From: Qipengyuania sp. HL-TH1
GTDB lineage: Bacteria > Pseudomonadota > Alphaproteobacteria > Sphingomonadales > Sphingomonadaceae
Length of the DNA stretch: 64,000 nt
Assembly (NCBI RefSeq): GCF_036365825.1
Contig: NZ_CP142675.1
Coordinates: 558,001 to 622,000, forward strand
Direction of reading: 5' to 3'
The notes beneath the pieces were generated by a model that worked only from the letters and a program-made list of their open reading frames with translations, searched no databases and was not told where the DNA came from. Position 1 is the stretch's first letter, and the number at the start of each line of letters is the position of its first letter. The translations under genes and the position numbers were made by a program. Below, in pieces: positions 17,094-25,627 of the stretch.

Positions 17094-18056
17094 CTAAGGG
17101 GCGGGCATGGCGGCGGGCTTGGCCTGCGAAAACCGCCTGGCGAGCAGCGTCCGGACGGGCTTGTCGTACCACGCATCGAGCGCCAGCGCCGCGGGTACCA
17201 GCACCGCCGCGATACTCAGGCGGACGAGGGGATCGTCGGCCAGCGCGATGAGCGGCACATGGATGCAATAGAGCGGGTAGGACAGCGCGCCCATCCGCTG
17301 CCATAGCGGCTGGAACGGCATCTCCATTCGCGTGCCGAGCCAGACGATTGCGGGCAGGCCGAACAGGATCGCGGCGGTGTCCCACAGCGCGCGGTCGGGT
17401 CCGCCGAAATAGGTCAGGGCAAGCAGCGCGGCTGGCAGCAGCAACGCAAGCCGGGTGATACGCCGTACCGGCGCTGCCTGCGCATGCCAGCGATAGATCA
17501 GCATGCCCGCAGTGAAAGAGTAGAGCGTACGCGGGACCGCCCATCCGGCCCCGTTCCAATGCGAGCCCAGTTCGCGTGGCCACGGGCCCGACAGGATCGC
17601 GAAGGCGAGCAGTACCCCGGAAACCAATGCAACCAGCGCCAGCTTGCGCGTCGAAAGCCCGACGAGCACCAGCGCGAAGGCGATATTGGCAAGCACTTCG
17701 GCAAGCAGCGACCAGAACGGCGGGTTGGTCGGAAACAGGCTCAGTCCCAGAAAATCGGGTACCAGCAGCAGGATATTGGGATTGCCGCCATGCAGGATAA
17801 TGCCGAGCAGACCGCCGATGAACATCATCGGATAGAGCCGGGCGAAGCGGGCCTTGGCGAAGGCGCGAAACGACAGTCCGTCTGCGAACCGCTTGCCAAA
17901 CGCCAGCGCGATCACGAAGCCGCTGAGGCAAAAGAAGAAATCGACCGCCAGATAGCCGCCGGGCATGTACCCCAGCGAAATGTGGAACAGCATGACCGCG
18001 ATCGCCGCAACGCCGCGCAATCCGTCGAGGGAGACAAAGCGATCGGGTGAGGTCAT
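17094..18056 (-). CDS. Acyltransferase family 3 membrane protein
   Basis: A 320-residue polytopic membrane protein of the OatA/acyltransferase-3 family, which transfers acyl groups to sugars of exopolysaccharide, lipopolysaccharide or peptidoglycan. It starts with SLDGLRGVAAIAVMLFHISL, the family hallmark with the catalytic His, and continues with YLAVDFFFCLSGFVIAL. RFARLYPMMFIGG follows, and about nine further hydrophobic segments, ending near SYPLYCIHVPLIAL. ATG 18056 is used. The acceptor is unknown and no polysaccharide genes are nearby. Confidence 0.88.
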   Translation of the reverse strand: MTSPDRFVSLDGLRGVAAIAVMLFHISLGYMPGGYLAVDFFFCLSGFVIALAFGKRFADGLSFRAFAKARFARLYPMMFIGGLLGIILHGGNPNILLLVPDFLGLSLFPTNPPFWSLLAEVLANIAFALVLVGLSTRKLALVALVSGVLLAFAILSGPWPRELGSHWNGAGWAVPRTLYSFTAGMLIYRWHAQAAPVRRITRLALLLPAALLALTYFGGPDRALWDTAAILFGLPAIVWLGTRMEMPFQPLWQRMGALSYPLYCIHVPLIALADDPLVRLSIAAVLVPAALALDAWYDKPVRTLLARRFSQAKPAAMPAP

Positions 18057-18128
18057 GGGCGTCGGGCCCACTAATAGGGAACTGTGGTTAACATCCCCTT
18101 CGCCCGGCCACGGGACGCCGCACGCCCC

Positions 18129-18953
18129 TCAGAGCGAGGCCAATACCTCATAACCCAGCACCGCCGCGGCGACCGCGGCATTGAGACTATCGGCGCGGCC
18201 CTTCATCGGCATGGTCACGCGCAGGTCGCAGGCCATCTCGTATGGTTCGGGCAGGCCGCGGCTTTCATTGCCGACCATGACGAAGCACGGTGCGCTATAG
18301 GGTGCGCCGCGATAGGGCTGCGCATCGCGCAAGCTGGCGGCGACAAGCTGCCCTGCGCCGCTGCGCAGCCAGGGTTCGAATTCCTCCCACCGCGCCTGCG
18401 CAAGGCGCTGCGTGAACACCGCGCCCATGCTCGCGCGCACTGCCTCGACGCTGAAGGGATCGGCGCAATCGTCGAGCAGGATCACGCCGCCCGCACCGAT
18501 CGCATCGCCGGTGCGCAGCATGGTGCCCAGATTGCCCGGATCGCGCAGCGCCTGCGCGACCAGCCAGATATCGGCGCTGCTGCGGTCGAGCGCGGCGAGC
18601 GAAGTGTCGAATTCGGCGAAGACCCCCGCGACTGCCTGCGGATTGTCCTTGCCGGTGATCTTGGAGAGGATGTCGGGCGTGGTTTCGATAATCTCGCCGC
18701 CATCGGCTTCGACCGCCTCTTCGAGCGCGGCCAGCAGCGGGTGCGGCTCGCGCCTGTCGGATAGCACCAGCACTTCGGGCAGATAGCTGCATTCGCGCGC
18801 ATCGGTCAGCAGCCGCAGCCCTTCGGCAAGGAAGCGGCCGGCGGCCTTGCGGTGTCTCTTTTCGCGCAGCGCGCGCAGCGCCTTGACCGTGGGGTTGGAA
18901 AAGCCGGTGATTTCGCGGCGTGTCGGGCTCACGTCAGGGCTCCCCGAAGCCAT
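18129..18953 (-). CDS. SpoU/TrmH-family RNA 2'-O-methyltransferase
   Basis: The 274-residue product has an N-terminal substrate-binding domain (NPTVKALRALREKRHRKA, then FLAEGLRLLTDA) and a C-terminal SPOUT domain with the knot motifs ALRDPGNLGTMLRTGDAIGA near residue 140, VMVGNESRGLPE near 225 and MPMKGRADSLNAAVAAAV near 248. It methylates rRNA or tRNA with S-adenosylmethionine; the exact target cannot be told. Its start lies 20 bases inside the HPr gene, making it the last member of the chvI-to-HPr block. Confidence 0.88.
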   Translation of the reverse strand: MASGSPDVSPTRREITGFSNPTVKALRALREKRHRKAAGRFLAEGLRLLTDARECSYLPEVLVLSDRREPHPLLAALEEAVEADGGEIIETTPDILSKITGKDNPQAVAGVFAEFDTSLAALDRSSADIWLVAQALRDPGNLGTMLRTGDAIGAGGVILLDDCADPFSVEAVRASMGAVFTQRLAQARWEEFEPWLRSGAGQLVAASLRDAQPYRGAPYSAPCFVMVGNESRGLPEPYEMACDLRVTMPMKGRADSLNAAVAAAVLGYEVLASL

Positions 18954-19212
18954 CCTCGACCATGGCCGAAAGCTGCGCCATCACCGCATCCGCATCCTCG
19001 CCTGCAACCACGATCTCGATCGTGTCGCCTTTGGCCGCGCCGAGCATCATCAGCCCGAGGATCGACCCGCCGGCAGCTTCGTTCTCGCCCTTCGCCACGC
19101 GCACGTTGCAGCCTTCGGGCAGTTCGGCCACCGCATTGACGAACTTCGCGCTCGCCCGGGCGTGGAGCCCGCGCTGGTTGACTACCACAAGGCTCTTGCG
19201 CAGTTCGTTCAA
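18934..19212 (-). CDS. HPr phosphocarrier protein of the PTS
   Basis: HPr passes phosphate from enzyme I to EIIA proteins. The 92-residue product has NQRGLHARASAKFV with the phosphorylated His 17, and AAGGSILGLMMLGA with the regulatory Ser 50 that HprK phosphorylates. The start is a TTG overlapping the EIIA stop (TTGA); no ATG gives a complete fold. In alphaproteobacteria this HPr usually serves a regulatory rather than sugar-import PTS, and no sugar permease gene is nearby. Confidence 0.93.
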   Translation of the reverse strand: MNELRKSLVVVNQRGLHARASAKFVNAVAELPEGCNVRVAKGENEAAGGSILGLMMLGAAKGDTIEIVVAGEDADAVMAQLSAMVEDGFGEP

Positions 19213-19634
19213 GAGGCTTTCCGTGCGCCGGCGATATCCTGGCCGAGGAATTCACTCGCGACCGTGATGTAATTGCGTCCGGCGGTCTGCGCGGCGTTGA
19301 CCGCATCGACCACATTCATGCTCTTGCGCGCGCCCGCGAGGCGGATCAGCATCGGCAGGTTGATCCCGGCGATCACTTCAATGTGGCCCGTATCGAGCAG
19401 CGAGATGGCGAGGTTGGAGGGCGTCCCGCCGAACAGGTCGGTCAGGATGATCGCACCCTGGCCATCGTCGACCGCCTTGATCGCGTCGGCGATGTCGGCG
19501 CGGCGCTGCTCCATGTCGTCATTGGGGCCAATGCAGATGGTGGCCACGGCTTCCTGCTTGCCGACGACGTGCTCCATCGCATCGATGAAGTGTTCGGCCA
19601 GCTTGCCGTGGGTGACGAGGATCATGCCGATCAT
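19209..19634 (-). CDS. EIIA component of the mannose-family PTS
   Basis: The 141-residue product starts MIGMILVTHGKLAEHFIDAM, with the phosphorylated His 9. ILTDLFGGTPSNLA (residues 63-76) and GINLPMLIRLA complete the EIIA-Man fold. Solitary EIIA-Man proteins next to HPr and HprK are common in alphaproteobacteria and act as a phosphorylation-state signal. It is preceded by 71 bp after rapZ and overlaps HPr by four bases. Confidence 0.93.
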   Translation of the reverse strand: MIGMILVTHGKLAEHFIDAMEHVVGKQEAVATICIGPNDDMEQRRADIADAIKAVDDGQGAIILTDLFGGTPSNLAISLLDTGHIEVIAGINLPMLIRLAGARKSMNVVDAVNAAQTAGRNYITVASEFLGQDIAGARKAS

Positions 19635-19705
19635 GCAGCTTCAGTTCCGTTGCGATGCCCGAAGAATATGCCAGCGTGGCGCTTAATCATTCCTTGCCCC
19701 CGGGT

Positions 19706-20602
19706 CTAGCGGCGCTCGAGCGGATCGGCGGGACGCGAACCAAGGTTACGGTGAATGACCGTGGGCGAAAATCCGGCCTCACGCAAGACCTCGGCGGCAC
19801 GTTCCGCGCTATAGACCGAGCGGTGTCTCCCTCCGGTACAGCCGAAGGCGATGTTGAGATAGCTGCGGCCCTGCGCGGCGTAGCGCGGCATGACCTCGAG
19901 CAGCAGGTCGGTGATCTTTTCGAAAGCGGGGTCGAAGGCGGGATCGGCGGAGATATGCGTGCCGACTGCTTCATCGAGCCCGGTCTGTTCGCGCAGCCCC
20001 TCGATCCAGTGTGGATTGTCGAGAAAGCGCATGTCGAACATCAAATCGGCGACTGGCGGCATGCCCCGCGCGAAGCCGAAGCTGGACACGGTCACGCTCA
20101 TCCCCGGTTCGGCATTCTCGGCGAAGCGTTCGCGCACCACCTGCTGCAATTGGTTGGCCGCGTAATCGGATGTGTCGATGACGGTATCCGACCAGCGGCG
20201 CAGCGGGTCGAGCAATTCGCGCTCGGCCTTGATCCCGTCGAGCGCGGTGCGCCCGCGCGCCATCGGATGCGGCCGCCGCGTCTCGTTATAGCGCCGCTCG
20301 AGCTCGGCACTGGTGCAATCGATGAACACCGTGGTCAGTTCGATATCGTCGCGCGCTTCGAATTGCTTGCACAGTGCGATGATCTCTTGCGGCACGAAGC
20401 CGCGGGTGCGCGAATCGAAACCGATCGCAAGGCGGGTGTTCGCATCGCTTCCCCCGACCAATCCGCCCAGCAGGCGAATGGGGAAATTGTCGATCGTTTC
20501 CCAGCCGAGATCTTCGAGCACTTGCAGCGCGGTCGACTTGCCCGCGCCGGACAGTCCGGTGACGAGCAGGATGCGCTGCGAAGGGGGCGAATCATCAGCC
20601 AT
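19706..20602 (-). CDS. rapZ: RNase adapter / nucleotide-binding protein RapZ
   Basis: The 298-residue product has the Walker A loop GLSGAGKS (residues 16-23), a Walker B-like segment TVFIDCTSAELERRYNETRR, and the C-terminal RapZ domain with SFGFARGMPPVADLMFDMRF and IAFGCTGGRHRSVYSAE. In Escherichia coli RapZ delivers a small RNA to RNase E and responds to glucosamine-6-phosphate; the role in alphaproteobacteria is less clear. It sits between hprK and EIIA, consistent with a link to PTS signalling. Confidence 0.95.
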   Translation of the reverse strand: MADDSPPSQRILLVTGLSGAGKSTALQVLEDLGWETIDNFPIRLLGGLVGGSDANTRLAIGFDSRTRGFVPQEIIALCKQFEARDDIELTTVFIDCTSAELERRYNETRRPHPMARGRTALDGIKAERELLDPLRRWSDTVIDTSDYAANQLQQVVRERFAENAEPGMSVTVSSFGFARGMPPVADLMFDMRFLDNPHWIEGLREQTGLDEAVGTHISADPAFDPAFEKITDLLLEVMPRYAAQGRSYLNIAFGCTGGRHRSVYSAERAAEVLREAGFSPTVIHRNLGSRPADPLERR

Positions 20603-20613
20603 GGCGGGGGTGC

Positions 20614-21054
20614 CTATGCCTTTTCATCGCCTTTGGGGAGGGGAAGCCCGTGCAGTTCCAACGCATATTCGGCGCGCAGCGCCTGCACCGCATCACCGGG
20701 GGCGAAAGGCAGCATCGGAATGGGCACGCCCTCGATGTCGCGCACGGGAATGTCCATCGGGAAACGCGGTGCAGCGGGATCGAGCGTAAGCAGCAGCGCG
20801 ACCGGACCTTCGGTCACGGGCAGCTCCGCGATACCGACATTGTGTATCTCGATCAGCCCGCAGGTATTCGGTGGCGGTGCGGCCAACAGCGTGTCGCGAA
20901 TGCGGACGACCGACACGGCATCGTCACCCACCAGAATAGCTCCGCGATCGATCAGCGCCAGCGCGAGCGCCGACTTGCCCGACCCCGGCTGCCCCTCGAT
21001 CAGCAGCACCCGCCCGGCGACTCCGACAGCAGTGATATTGGCGAGCACCGCCAT
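20614..21054 (-). CDS. hprK: HPr kinase, short alphaproteobacterial form
   Basis: HprK phosphorylates HPr on serine using ATP and can reverse this. The 146-residue product contains only the catalytic domain: P-loop IEGQPGSGKSALALALIDRG (residues 19-38), GAILVGDDAVSV, and GLIEIHNVGI, the counterpart of the family's catalytic-loop region. The N-terminal domain of Gram-positive HprK is missing, as is usual in alphaproteobacteria. It starts two bases after chvG ends, so sensor kinase and HPr kinase are co-transcribed. Confidence 0.93.
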   Translation of the reverse strand: MAVLANITAVGVAGRVLLIEGQPGSGKSALALALIDRGAILVGDDAVSVVRIRDTLLAAPPPNTCGLIEIHNVGIAELPVTEGPVALLLTLDPAAPRFPMDIPVRDIEGVPIPMLPFAPGDAVQALRAEYALELHGLPLPKGDEKA

Positions 21055-21056
21055 GC

Positions 21057-22622
21057 TCAGCGCTTGGCCGGAAGGCCCAGGTGGAGGCAGGCCCCGCTTT
21101 CGCCGTCCATGCGCGAGGTGGCGACCAGCGTCCCGTCATGCGCTTCGGCAATGGTCCGCGCGATGGCGAGGCCGAGCCCCGAATGATTGCCGAAATCCTC
21201 TTCCGCCGGGCGGTCCGAATGGAAGCGGCGAAAGACCTTCTCGCGTTTTTCCTCGGGGATGCCGGGACCCTCGTCGCAGATCGTCAGGGTGATCCAGTCG
21301 TCGCGGCGGCTGAGGTCGGCCCATATGCGACCCGCAGGCGGCGAAAAGGACACGGCATTGTCGAGCAGGTTCTGGATCACGCGCTCGAGCCGCACCGGGA
21401 CACCCATCACGCGCGCCGGGCGGTCCGCGCCCGTGATTTCGAGCGTGCGGCCTTCGTTCTCGTCGCGCGCCTCGCGGCTTTCGACGATCGTGCAGAGCAA
21501 TTGCGCCAGATCGACCGGTTCGAATTCGGTCCGCGACATTTCGGCATCGATCCGGCTGGCGTCCGAAATCTCGGTGACCAGCCGGTCGATCCGCCGCACG
21601 TCATGCGTGGCGATATCGAGCAATTGCGCGCGCAAGGTCGGATCCTCGACCTTGCTGAGCGATTCGGTCGCGCTGCGCAGCGAGGCGAGCGGGTTCTTGA
21701 TCTCATGCGCGACATCGGCGGCGAAATGTTCGACCGCATCGATCCGCTGCCGCAGCGCGGCGGTCATGTCCGAGATCGAGCGGGCGAGCATGCCGATCTC
21801 GTCGCGGCGCTGCGGCAGGCGCGGCACTTCGACCTGCCGGTCGCGGCCCTGCCGCACGCGCACCGCGGCATGGACCAGTTCGCGCAAGGGACGCACGATG
21901 GTCTGCGCGAGAAAGAACGACAGCAGCGTCGAGATCACCAGCGCCAGCAGCACGACCAGCGCTACGGTCGAGCGGGCCTCGCGCACGCTTTCGGTAATGT
22001 CGACCGGGTTGCGCGTCAGCAGCAGCGTATCGCCGTCGAGCCCGACCGGCGCGGCGGCGTTGATCACATGCGTGCCGTCGGGTGCATCGCGCAGGACGAT
22101 CTGCGTCAGGCTGTCCTCGCGCGCCCGCGTCAGTTCGGGCCAGTCACCGACATCGTCGGTCTCGGGCTCGACATAGTCGGGCAGGGCCGGGGCGCCCACC
22201 ACCCGGTCGAACCAGCGATCGAGCCGCAATGCGAAGGCGCTCTGGTCGACTTCCTTCGCGCTTGGCAGGACGAAACTGGGCGGGGCGAGCTTGAAGCTAT
22301 CCGATTCGAGCGTGCCGTCGGGGCTGTAGACCCGCAGGCGCAAGCGTTGCTCCTTGCCGATCTGGATCAGCAGCGCTTCCTGCCGCTGCGGGGTCGCGCC
22401 AGCCAGCGCTTCGGCGGTGATCTGCGCTTCGACCAGCGCCAGCTTGAAACGCTCGTCGAGCAATTGCTTGCGATAGGCATCGACATAGATGACCCCGCCG
22501 CCCAGCAGCACCAGCGGCAGCACGTTGACGAACAGGATGCGGCTGGTGAGCGAGAGCCGCCGCGACCAGCGCTGCTTCTCGATTCGCGGATCGCCTTTGA
22601 GGACACTGCCGGTTTCGGACAT
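21057..22622 (-). CDS. chvG: Sensor histidine kinase ChvG
   Basis: The 521-residue product is a membrane sensor kinase of the ChvG/ExoS type, which senses acid or envelope state. The first membrane segment lies near residues 28-47 ([20 protein letters not shown]), a periplasmic sensor domain of about 180 residues follows, and a second membrane segment is near 230-255 ([20 protein letters not shown]). HAMP, then the H-box [20 protein letters not shown], the N-box [16 protein letters not shown], and ATP motifs DEGPGIPEE and [10 protein letters not shown]. It follows chvI by 11 bases. Confidence 0.94.
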   Translation of the reverse strand: MSETGSVLKGDPRIEKQRWSRRLSLTSRILFVNVLPLVLLGGGVIYVDAYRKQLLDERFKLALVEAQITAEALAGATPQRQEALLIQIGKEQRLRLRVYSPDGTLESDSFKLAPPSFVLPSAKEVDQSAFALRLDRWFDRVVGAPALPDYVEPETDDVGDWPELTRAREDSLTQIVLRDAPDGTHVINAAAPVGLDGDTLLLTRNPVDITESVREARSTVALVVLLALVISTLLSFFLAQTIVRPLRELVHAAVRVRQGRDRQVEVPRLPQRRDEIGMLARSISDMTAALRQRIDAVEHFAADVAHEIKNPLASLRSATESLSKVEDPTLRAQLLDIATHDVRRIDRLVTEISDASRIDAEMSRTEFEPVDLAQLLCTIVESREARDENEGRTLEITGADRPARVMGVPVRLERVIQNLLDNAVSFSPPAGRIWADLSRRDDWITLTICDEGPGIPEEKREKVFRRFHSDRPAEEDFGNHSGLGLAIARTIAEAHDGTLVATSRMDGESGACLHLGLPAKR

Positions 22623-22633
22623 TGCGCCTCGCC

Positions 22634-23380
22634 TCAGCCCTCGTTGAAGCTGTAGCCTGCGCCGTACAGGGTTTCGATGGCGGAGAAGGTGTCATCGACG
22701 CTGCGGAACTTGCGGCGCATGCGCTTGATATGGCTGTCGACCGTGCGGTCGTCGACGAAGACGTCGTCGGGATAGGCGGCATCCATCAGCTGGTTGCGGC
22801 TCTTGATCACGCCGGGGCGCGCAGCCAGCGCCTCGAGCAGCAGGAATTCGGTTACGGTCAGCGATACCGGCTGCCCATCCCAGGTCACATGGTGACGCGC
22901 CGGGTCCATGAACAGGCGCCCGCGTTCGACCAGCTCGCCCGGCTTGTCGTCGAACTGCTCGGACAACAGCAGCGGATGGTCGCCGCCGCTGCGCCGCAGG
23001 ATCGCGCGGATACGCGCCAGCAGCAGGCGCAGGCTGAACGGCTTGGCGATATAATCGTCCGCGCCCATTTCGAGGCCCGCCTGCTCGTCGGTTTCATCGT
23101 CCTTGCTGGTCAGGAAGATCACCGGCAGCGGCGATTGTTCGCGCAGACGGCGGAGCAGCTCCATCCCGTCCATCTTGGGCATCTTGATATCGAAGATGGC
23201 CAGATCGGGCGGGTTGGACAGCAGCGCGCCCAGTGCCGCCTCGCCATCCGAATAGACGCGCGTGGCGAATCCTTCGGCCTGCAAAGCGATCGAGACGGTG
23301 GTGAGGATATTGCGGTCGTCATCGACCAGCGCGATGACCGTGCGGTTCGTCTCGCCCTGCGGCATCGCCTCTGCGCCCAT
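22634..23380 (-). CDS. chvI: Response regulator ChvI
   Basis: The 248-residue regulator has a receiver domain ([19 protein letters not shown], phosphoacceptor Asp 64 in [12 protein letters not shown], Lys in [10 protein letters not shown]) and an OmpR-type winged-helix domain ([40 protein letters not shown]). It pairs with ChvG. The start is uncertain: ATGs at 23389, 23380 and 23365 all precede the conserved fold; 23380 is used. In rhizobia ChvI affects pckA, and here pckA is the divergent neighbour. Confidence 0.93.
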   Translation of the reverse strand: MGAEAMPQGETNRTVIALVDDDRNILTTVSIALQAEGFATRVYSDGEAALGALLSNPPDLAIFDIKMPKMDGMELLRRLREQSPLPVIFLTSKDDETDEQAGLEMGADDYIAKPFSLRLLLARIRAILRRSGGDHPLLLSEQFDDKPGELVERGRLFMDPARHHVTWDGQPVSLTVTEFLLLEALAARPGVIKSRNQLMDAAYPDDVFVDDRTVDSHIKRMRRKFRSVDDTFSAIETLYGAGYSFNEG

Positions 23381-23569
23381 GTGCTCCATGCCCCGATGAC
23401 TAGCCGCATTGCCGCGGCAAAACAACGCGGGCGGTCGCATGCCGCGCACTTATCGGCAGCCAGTGGTTTGACGGCGGGTGGCAGCCGGACTATTGGCTTT
23501 GAAGACAGCCGCGCATTCGTATGCGCAGGCCACTTTCGGACGAACCCGCATTCCGCGCTGGAGAATTCA

Positions 23570-25168
23570 GTGACCTTTTCGCTTTCCCATTCGCTTGCCG
23601 ACCAGGGCATCGAGACTTCCGCCACCATTCATCCCAACATGACGTCGGAAGAGCTGACCGCCGCCGCGCTGGAGCGCAGCGAGGGCCGCCGCGCCAAGGA
23701 CGGTCCGCTGGTGGTCGAAACGGGCAAGCACACGGGCCGCAGCGCGAAGGACAAGTTCATCGTCCGCAACGCCGAAACCGAAGACACCGTATGGTGGGAC
23801 AACAATGCCTCGATGACGCCGGCGCATTTCGCCGCGCTCAAGGAAGATTTCCTCAAGGCGGTGGCGGACAAGGGCGAGCTTTTCGTCGCCGACCTGTTCG
23901 GCGGCTCGCAGCCCGAGTACCGGGTCAATGTCCGGGTGATCAACGAACTCGCGTGGCACAACCAGTTCATCCGCACGCTGCTGGTGCGCCCGACCGAGGC
24001 CGAGCTCGACGGCTTCGTGCCCGAATACACCATCATCGACCTGCCCGGCTTCCAGGCCGACCCCGAACGCCACGGCACGCGCAGCGAGACCGTGATCGCG
24101 GTCAATCTCGAAGAAAAGCTGATCCTGATCGGCGGCACCAAATATGCCGGCGAGATGAAGAAGAGCGTCTTCGGCATTCTCAACTACCTGCTGCCCGCCA
24201 AGGGCGTGATGCCGATGCACTGCAGCGCCAACATCGGCCCCGACGGCAAGACCGCGGTGTTCTTCGGCCTGTCGGGCACCGGCAAGACCACGCTGTCGGC
24301 CGATGCCAGCCGCACGCTGATCGGCGATGACGAGCATGGCTGGTCGGATACGGCGGTCTTCAACTTCGAAGGCGGCTGCTACGCCAAGATGATTCGTCTC
24401 AACCCCGAGGCCGAGCCGGAAATCTACGCCACCACCAAGATGGAAGGCACCGTGCTCGAAAACGTCGTGATGAACGATGCAGGCGAGATCGACCTCGACG
24501 ACAACAGCCTCGCCGAGAACACCCGCGGTGCCTATCCGCTGTCGTCGATTCCGAACACCTCGGAAAAGAACATGGGCCCGCCGCCCTCCAACGTCATCAT
24601 GCTGACTGCCGATGCCTTCGGCGTGCTGCCCCCGATCGCGCGGCTGACGCCCGATCAGGCGATGTATCACTTCCTCTCGGGCTACACCGCCAAGGTCGCG
24701 GGCACCGAAATCGGCGTGACCGAACCCGAAGCCACCTTCAGCACCTGCTTCGGCGCGCCCTTCATGCCGCGCCACCCCAGCGTCTACGGCAATTTGCTCA
24801 AAGAACGCATCGCCAAGGGCGAAGTGCATTGCTGGCTGGTCAACACCGGCTGGACCGGCGGCAAGTACGGCGTGGGCAGCCGGATGCCGATCAAGGCCAC
24901 CCGCGCATTACTCAATGCCGCGCTCGACGGGTCGCTCAACGACGCCGAATTCCGCAAGGACCCCAACTTCGGTTTCGAAGTGCCGGTTGCGGTCGCGGGC
25001 GTCGATACGGGCATTCTCGACCCGCGCTCGACCTGGGCGGACAAGGACGAGTACGACCGCACCGCCAGCAAGCTGGTGCAGCTTTTCGTCGACAATTTCG
25101 AACCATTTGCAGCGCATGTCGACCAGGGCGTGCGCGACGCGGCGCCGAGCAAGTCGGTCGCTGCCTGA
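23570..25168 (+). CDS. pckA: Phosphoenolpyruvate carboxykinase (ATP)
   Basis: PckA makes phosphoenolpyruvate from oxaloacetate with ATP, the entry to gluconeogenesis. The start is GTG 23570 with GGAG six bases upstream, giving a 532-residue protein of normal length. The enzyme has [18 protein letters not shown] sequence around its active site, P-loop [20 protein letters not shown] near 227-246, metal/kinase-2 region [10 protein letters not shown], and [15 protein letters not shown] near 425. It faces chvI across 190 bp. A strong hairpin terminator follows. Confidence 0.96.
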   Translation: MTFSLSHSLADQGIETSATIHPNMTSEELTAAALERSEGRRAKDGPLVVETGKHTGRSAKDKFIVRNAETEDTVWWDNNASMTPAHFAALKEDFLKAVADKGELFVADLFGGSQPEYRVNVRVINELAWHNQFIRTLLVRPTEAELDGFVPEYTIIDLPGFQADPERHGTRSETVIAVNLEEKLILIGGTKYAGEMKKSVFGILNYLLPAKGVMPMHCSANIGPDGKTAVFFGLSGTGKTTLSADASRTLIGDDEHGWSDTAVFNFEGGCYAKMIRLNPEAEPEIYATTKMEGTVLENVVMNDAGEIDLDDNSLAENTRGAYPLSSIPNTSEKNMGPPPSNVIMLTADAFGVLPPIARLTPDQAMYHFLSGYTAKVAGTEIGVTEPEATFSTCFGAPFMPRHPSVYGNLLKERIAKGEVHCWLVNTGWTGGKYGVGSRMPIKATRALLNAALDGSLNDAEFRKDPNFGFEVPVAVAGVDTGILDPRSTWADKDEYDRTASKLVQLFVDNFEPFAAHVDQGVRDAAPSKSVAA

Positions 25169-25209
25169 CCCGTTTCGCTCCGCTCGGGAGCGCACCAGTC
25201 GGAGAGGAG

Positions 25210-25243
25210 GCCCCCGGCCGCAGCAATGCGGACCGGGGGCTTT
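25210..25243 (+). terminator. Terminator after pckA
   Basis: GCCCCCGG-CCGC and GCGG-A-CCGGGGGC form a stem of about 12 bp around AGCAAT, followed by TTT. It lies 41 bases after the pckA stop. Confidence 0.8.
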
Positions 25244-25299
25244 AACATTGCGCGTCCACCTGCCATTGTGCGCGCACTTTACCGCAGGAGATTTTCGCG

Positions 25300-25620
25300 A
25301 TGGGCCTTTTCGACAGCATCCTCAGCCAGGTCGGTGACAATCCGACCGTGACCAACATGGCAGAAAAATTCGGCATCGATCCCGAGCTCGCGGCGAAAGC
25401 CGTGGCCGCGCTGGGCGAAGCGCATCAGGATCCGGGCGACACGATCGAGGTTGCCTCGGCCAAGACCGGAATGGACACGCAGTTGCTCGAACAGATCCGC
25501 GATGCGATCGGCGGCGAAGGCTCGCTGGCCAAGTTTGCCAGCATGCTCGACCTCGATGGCGACGGCAATCCGCTCGACGATATCGCCGGAATGGCCAGCG
25601 GACTGTTCGGCAAGAAGTAG
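25300..25620 (+). CDS. Small acidic protein, DUF937/YidB-like
   Basis: A 106-residue acidic protein starting MGLFDSILSQVGDNPTV. It is mostly helical with repeated hydrophobic helices (FGIDPELAAKAVAALGEA, then GMDTQLLEQIRDAIGGEGSL) and a Gly/Asp-rich stretch DLDGDGNPLDDI resembling a calcium loop. This resembles the YidB/DUF937 group by pattern only. AGGAGA stands ten bases before the ATG. It has no signal peptide. It converges with the reductase-like gene eight bases away. Confidence 0.65.
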   Translation: MGLFDSILSQVGDNPTVTNMAEKFGIDPELAAKAVAALGEAHQDPGDTIEVASAKTGMDTQLLEQIRDAIGGEGSLAKFASMLDLDGDGNPLDDIAGMASGLFGKK

Positions 25621-25627
25621 CGGCAGC

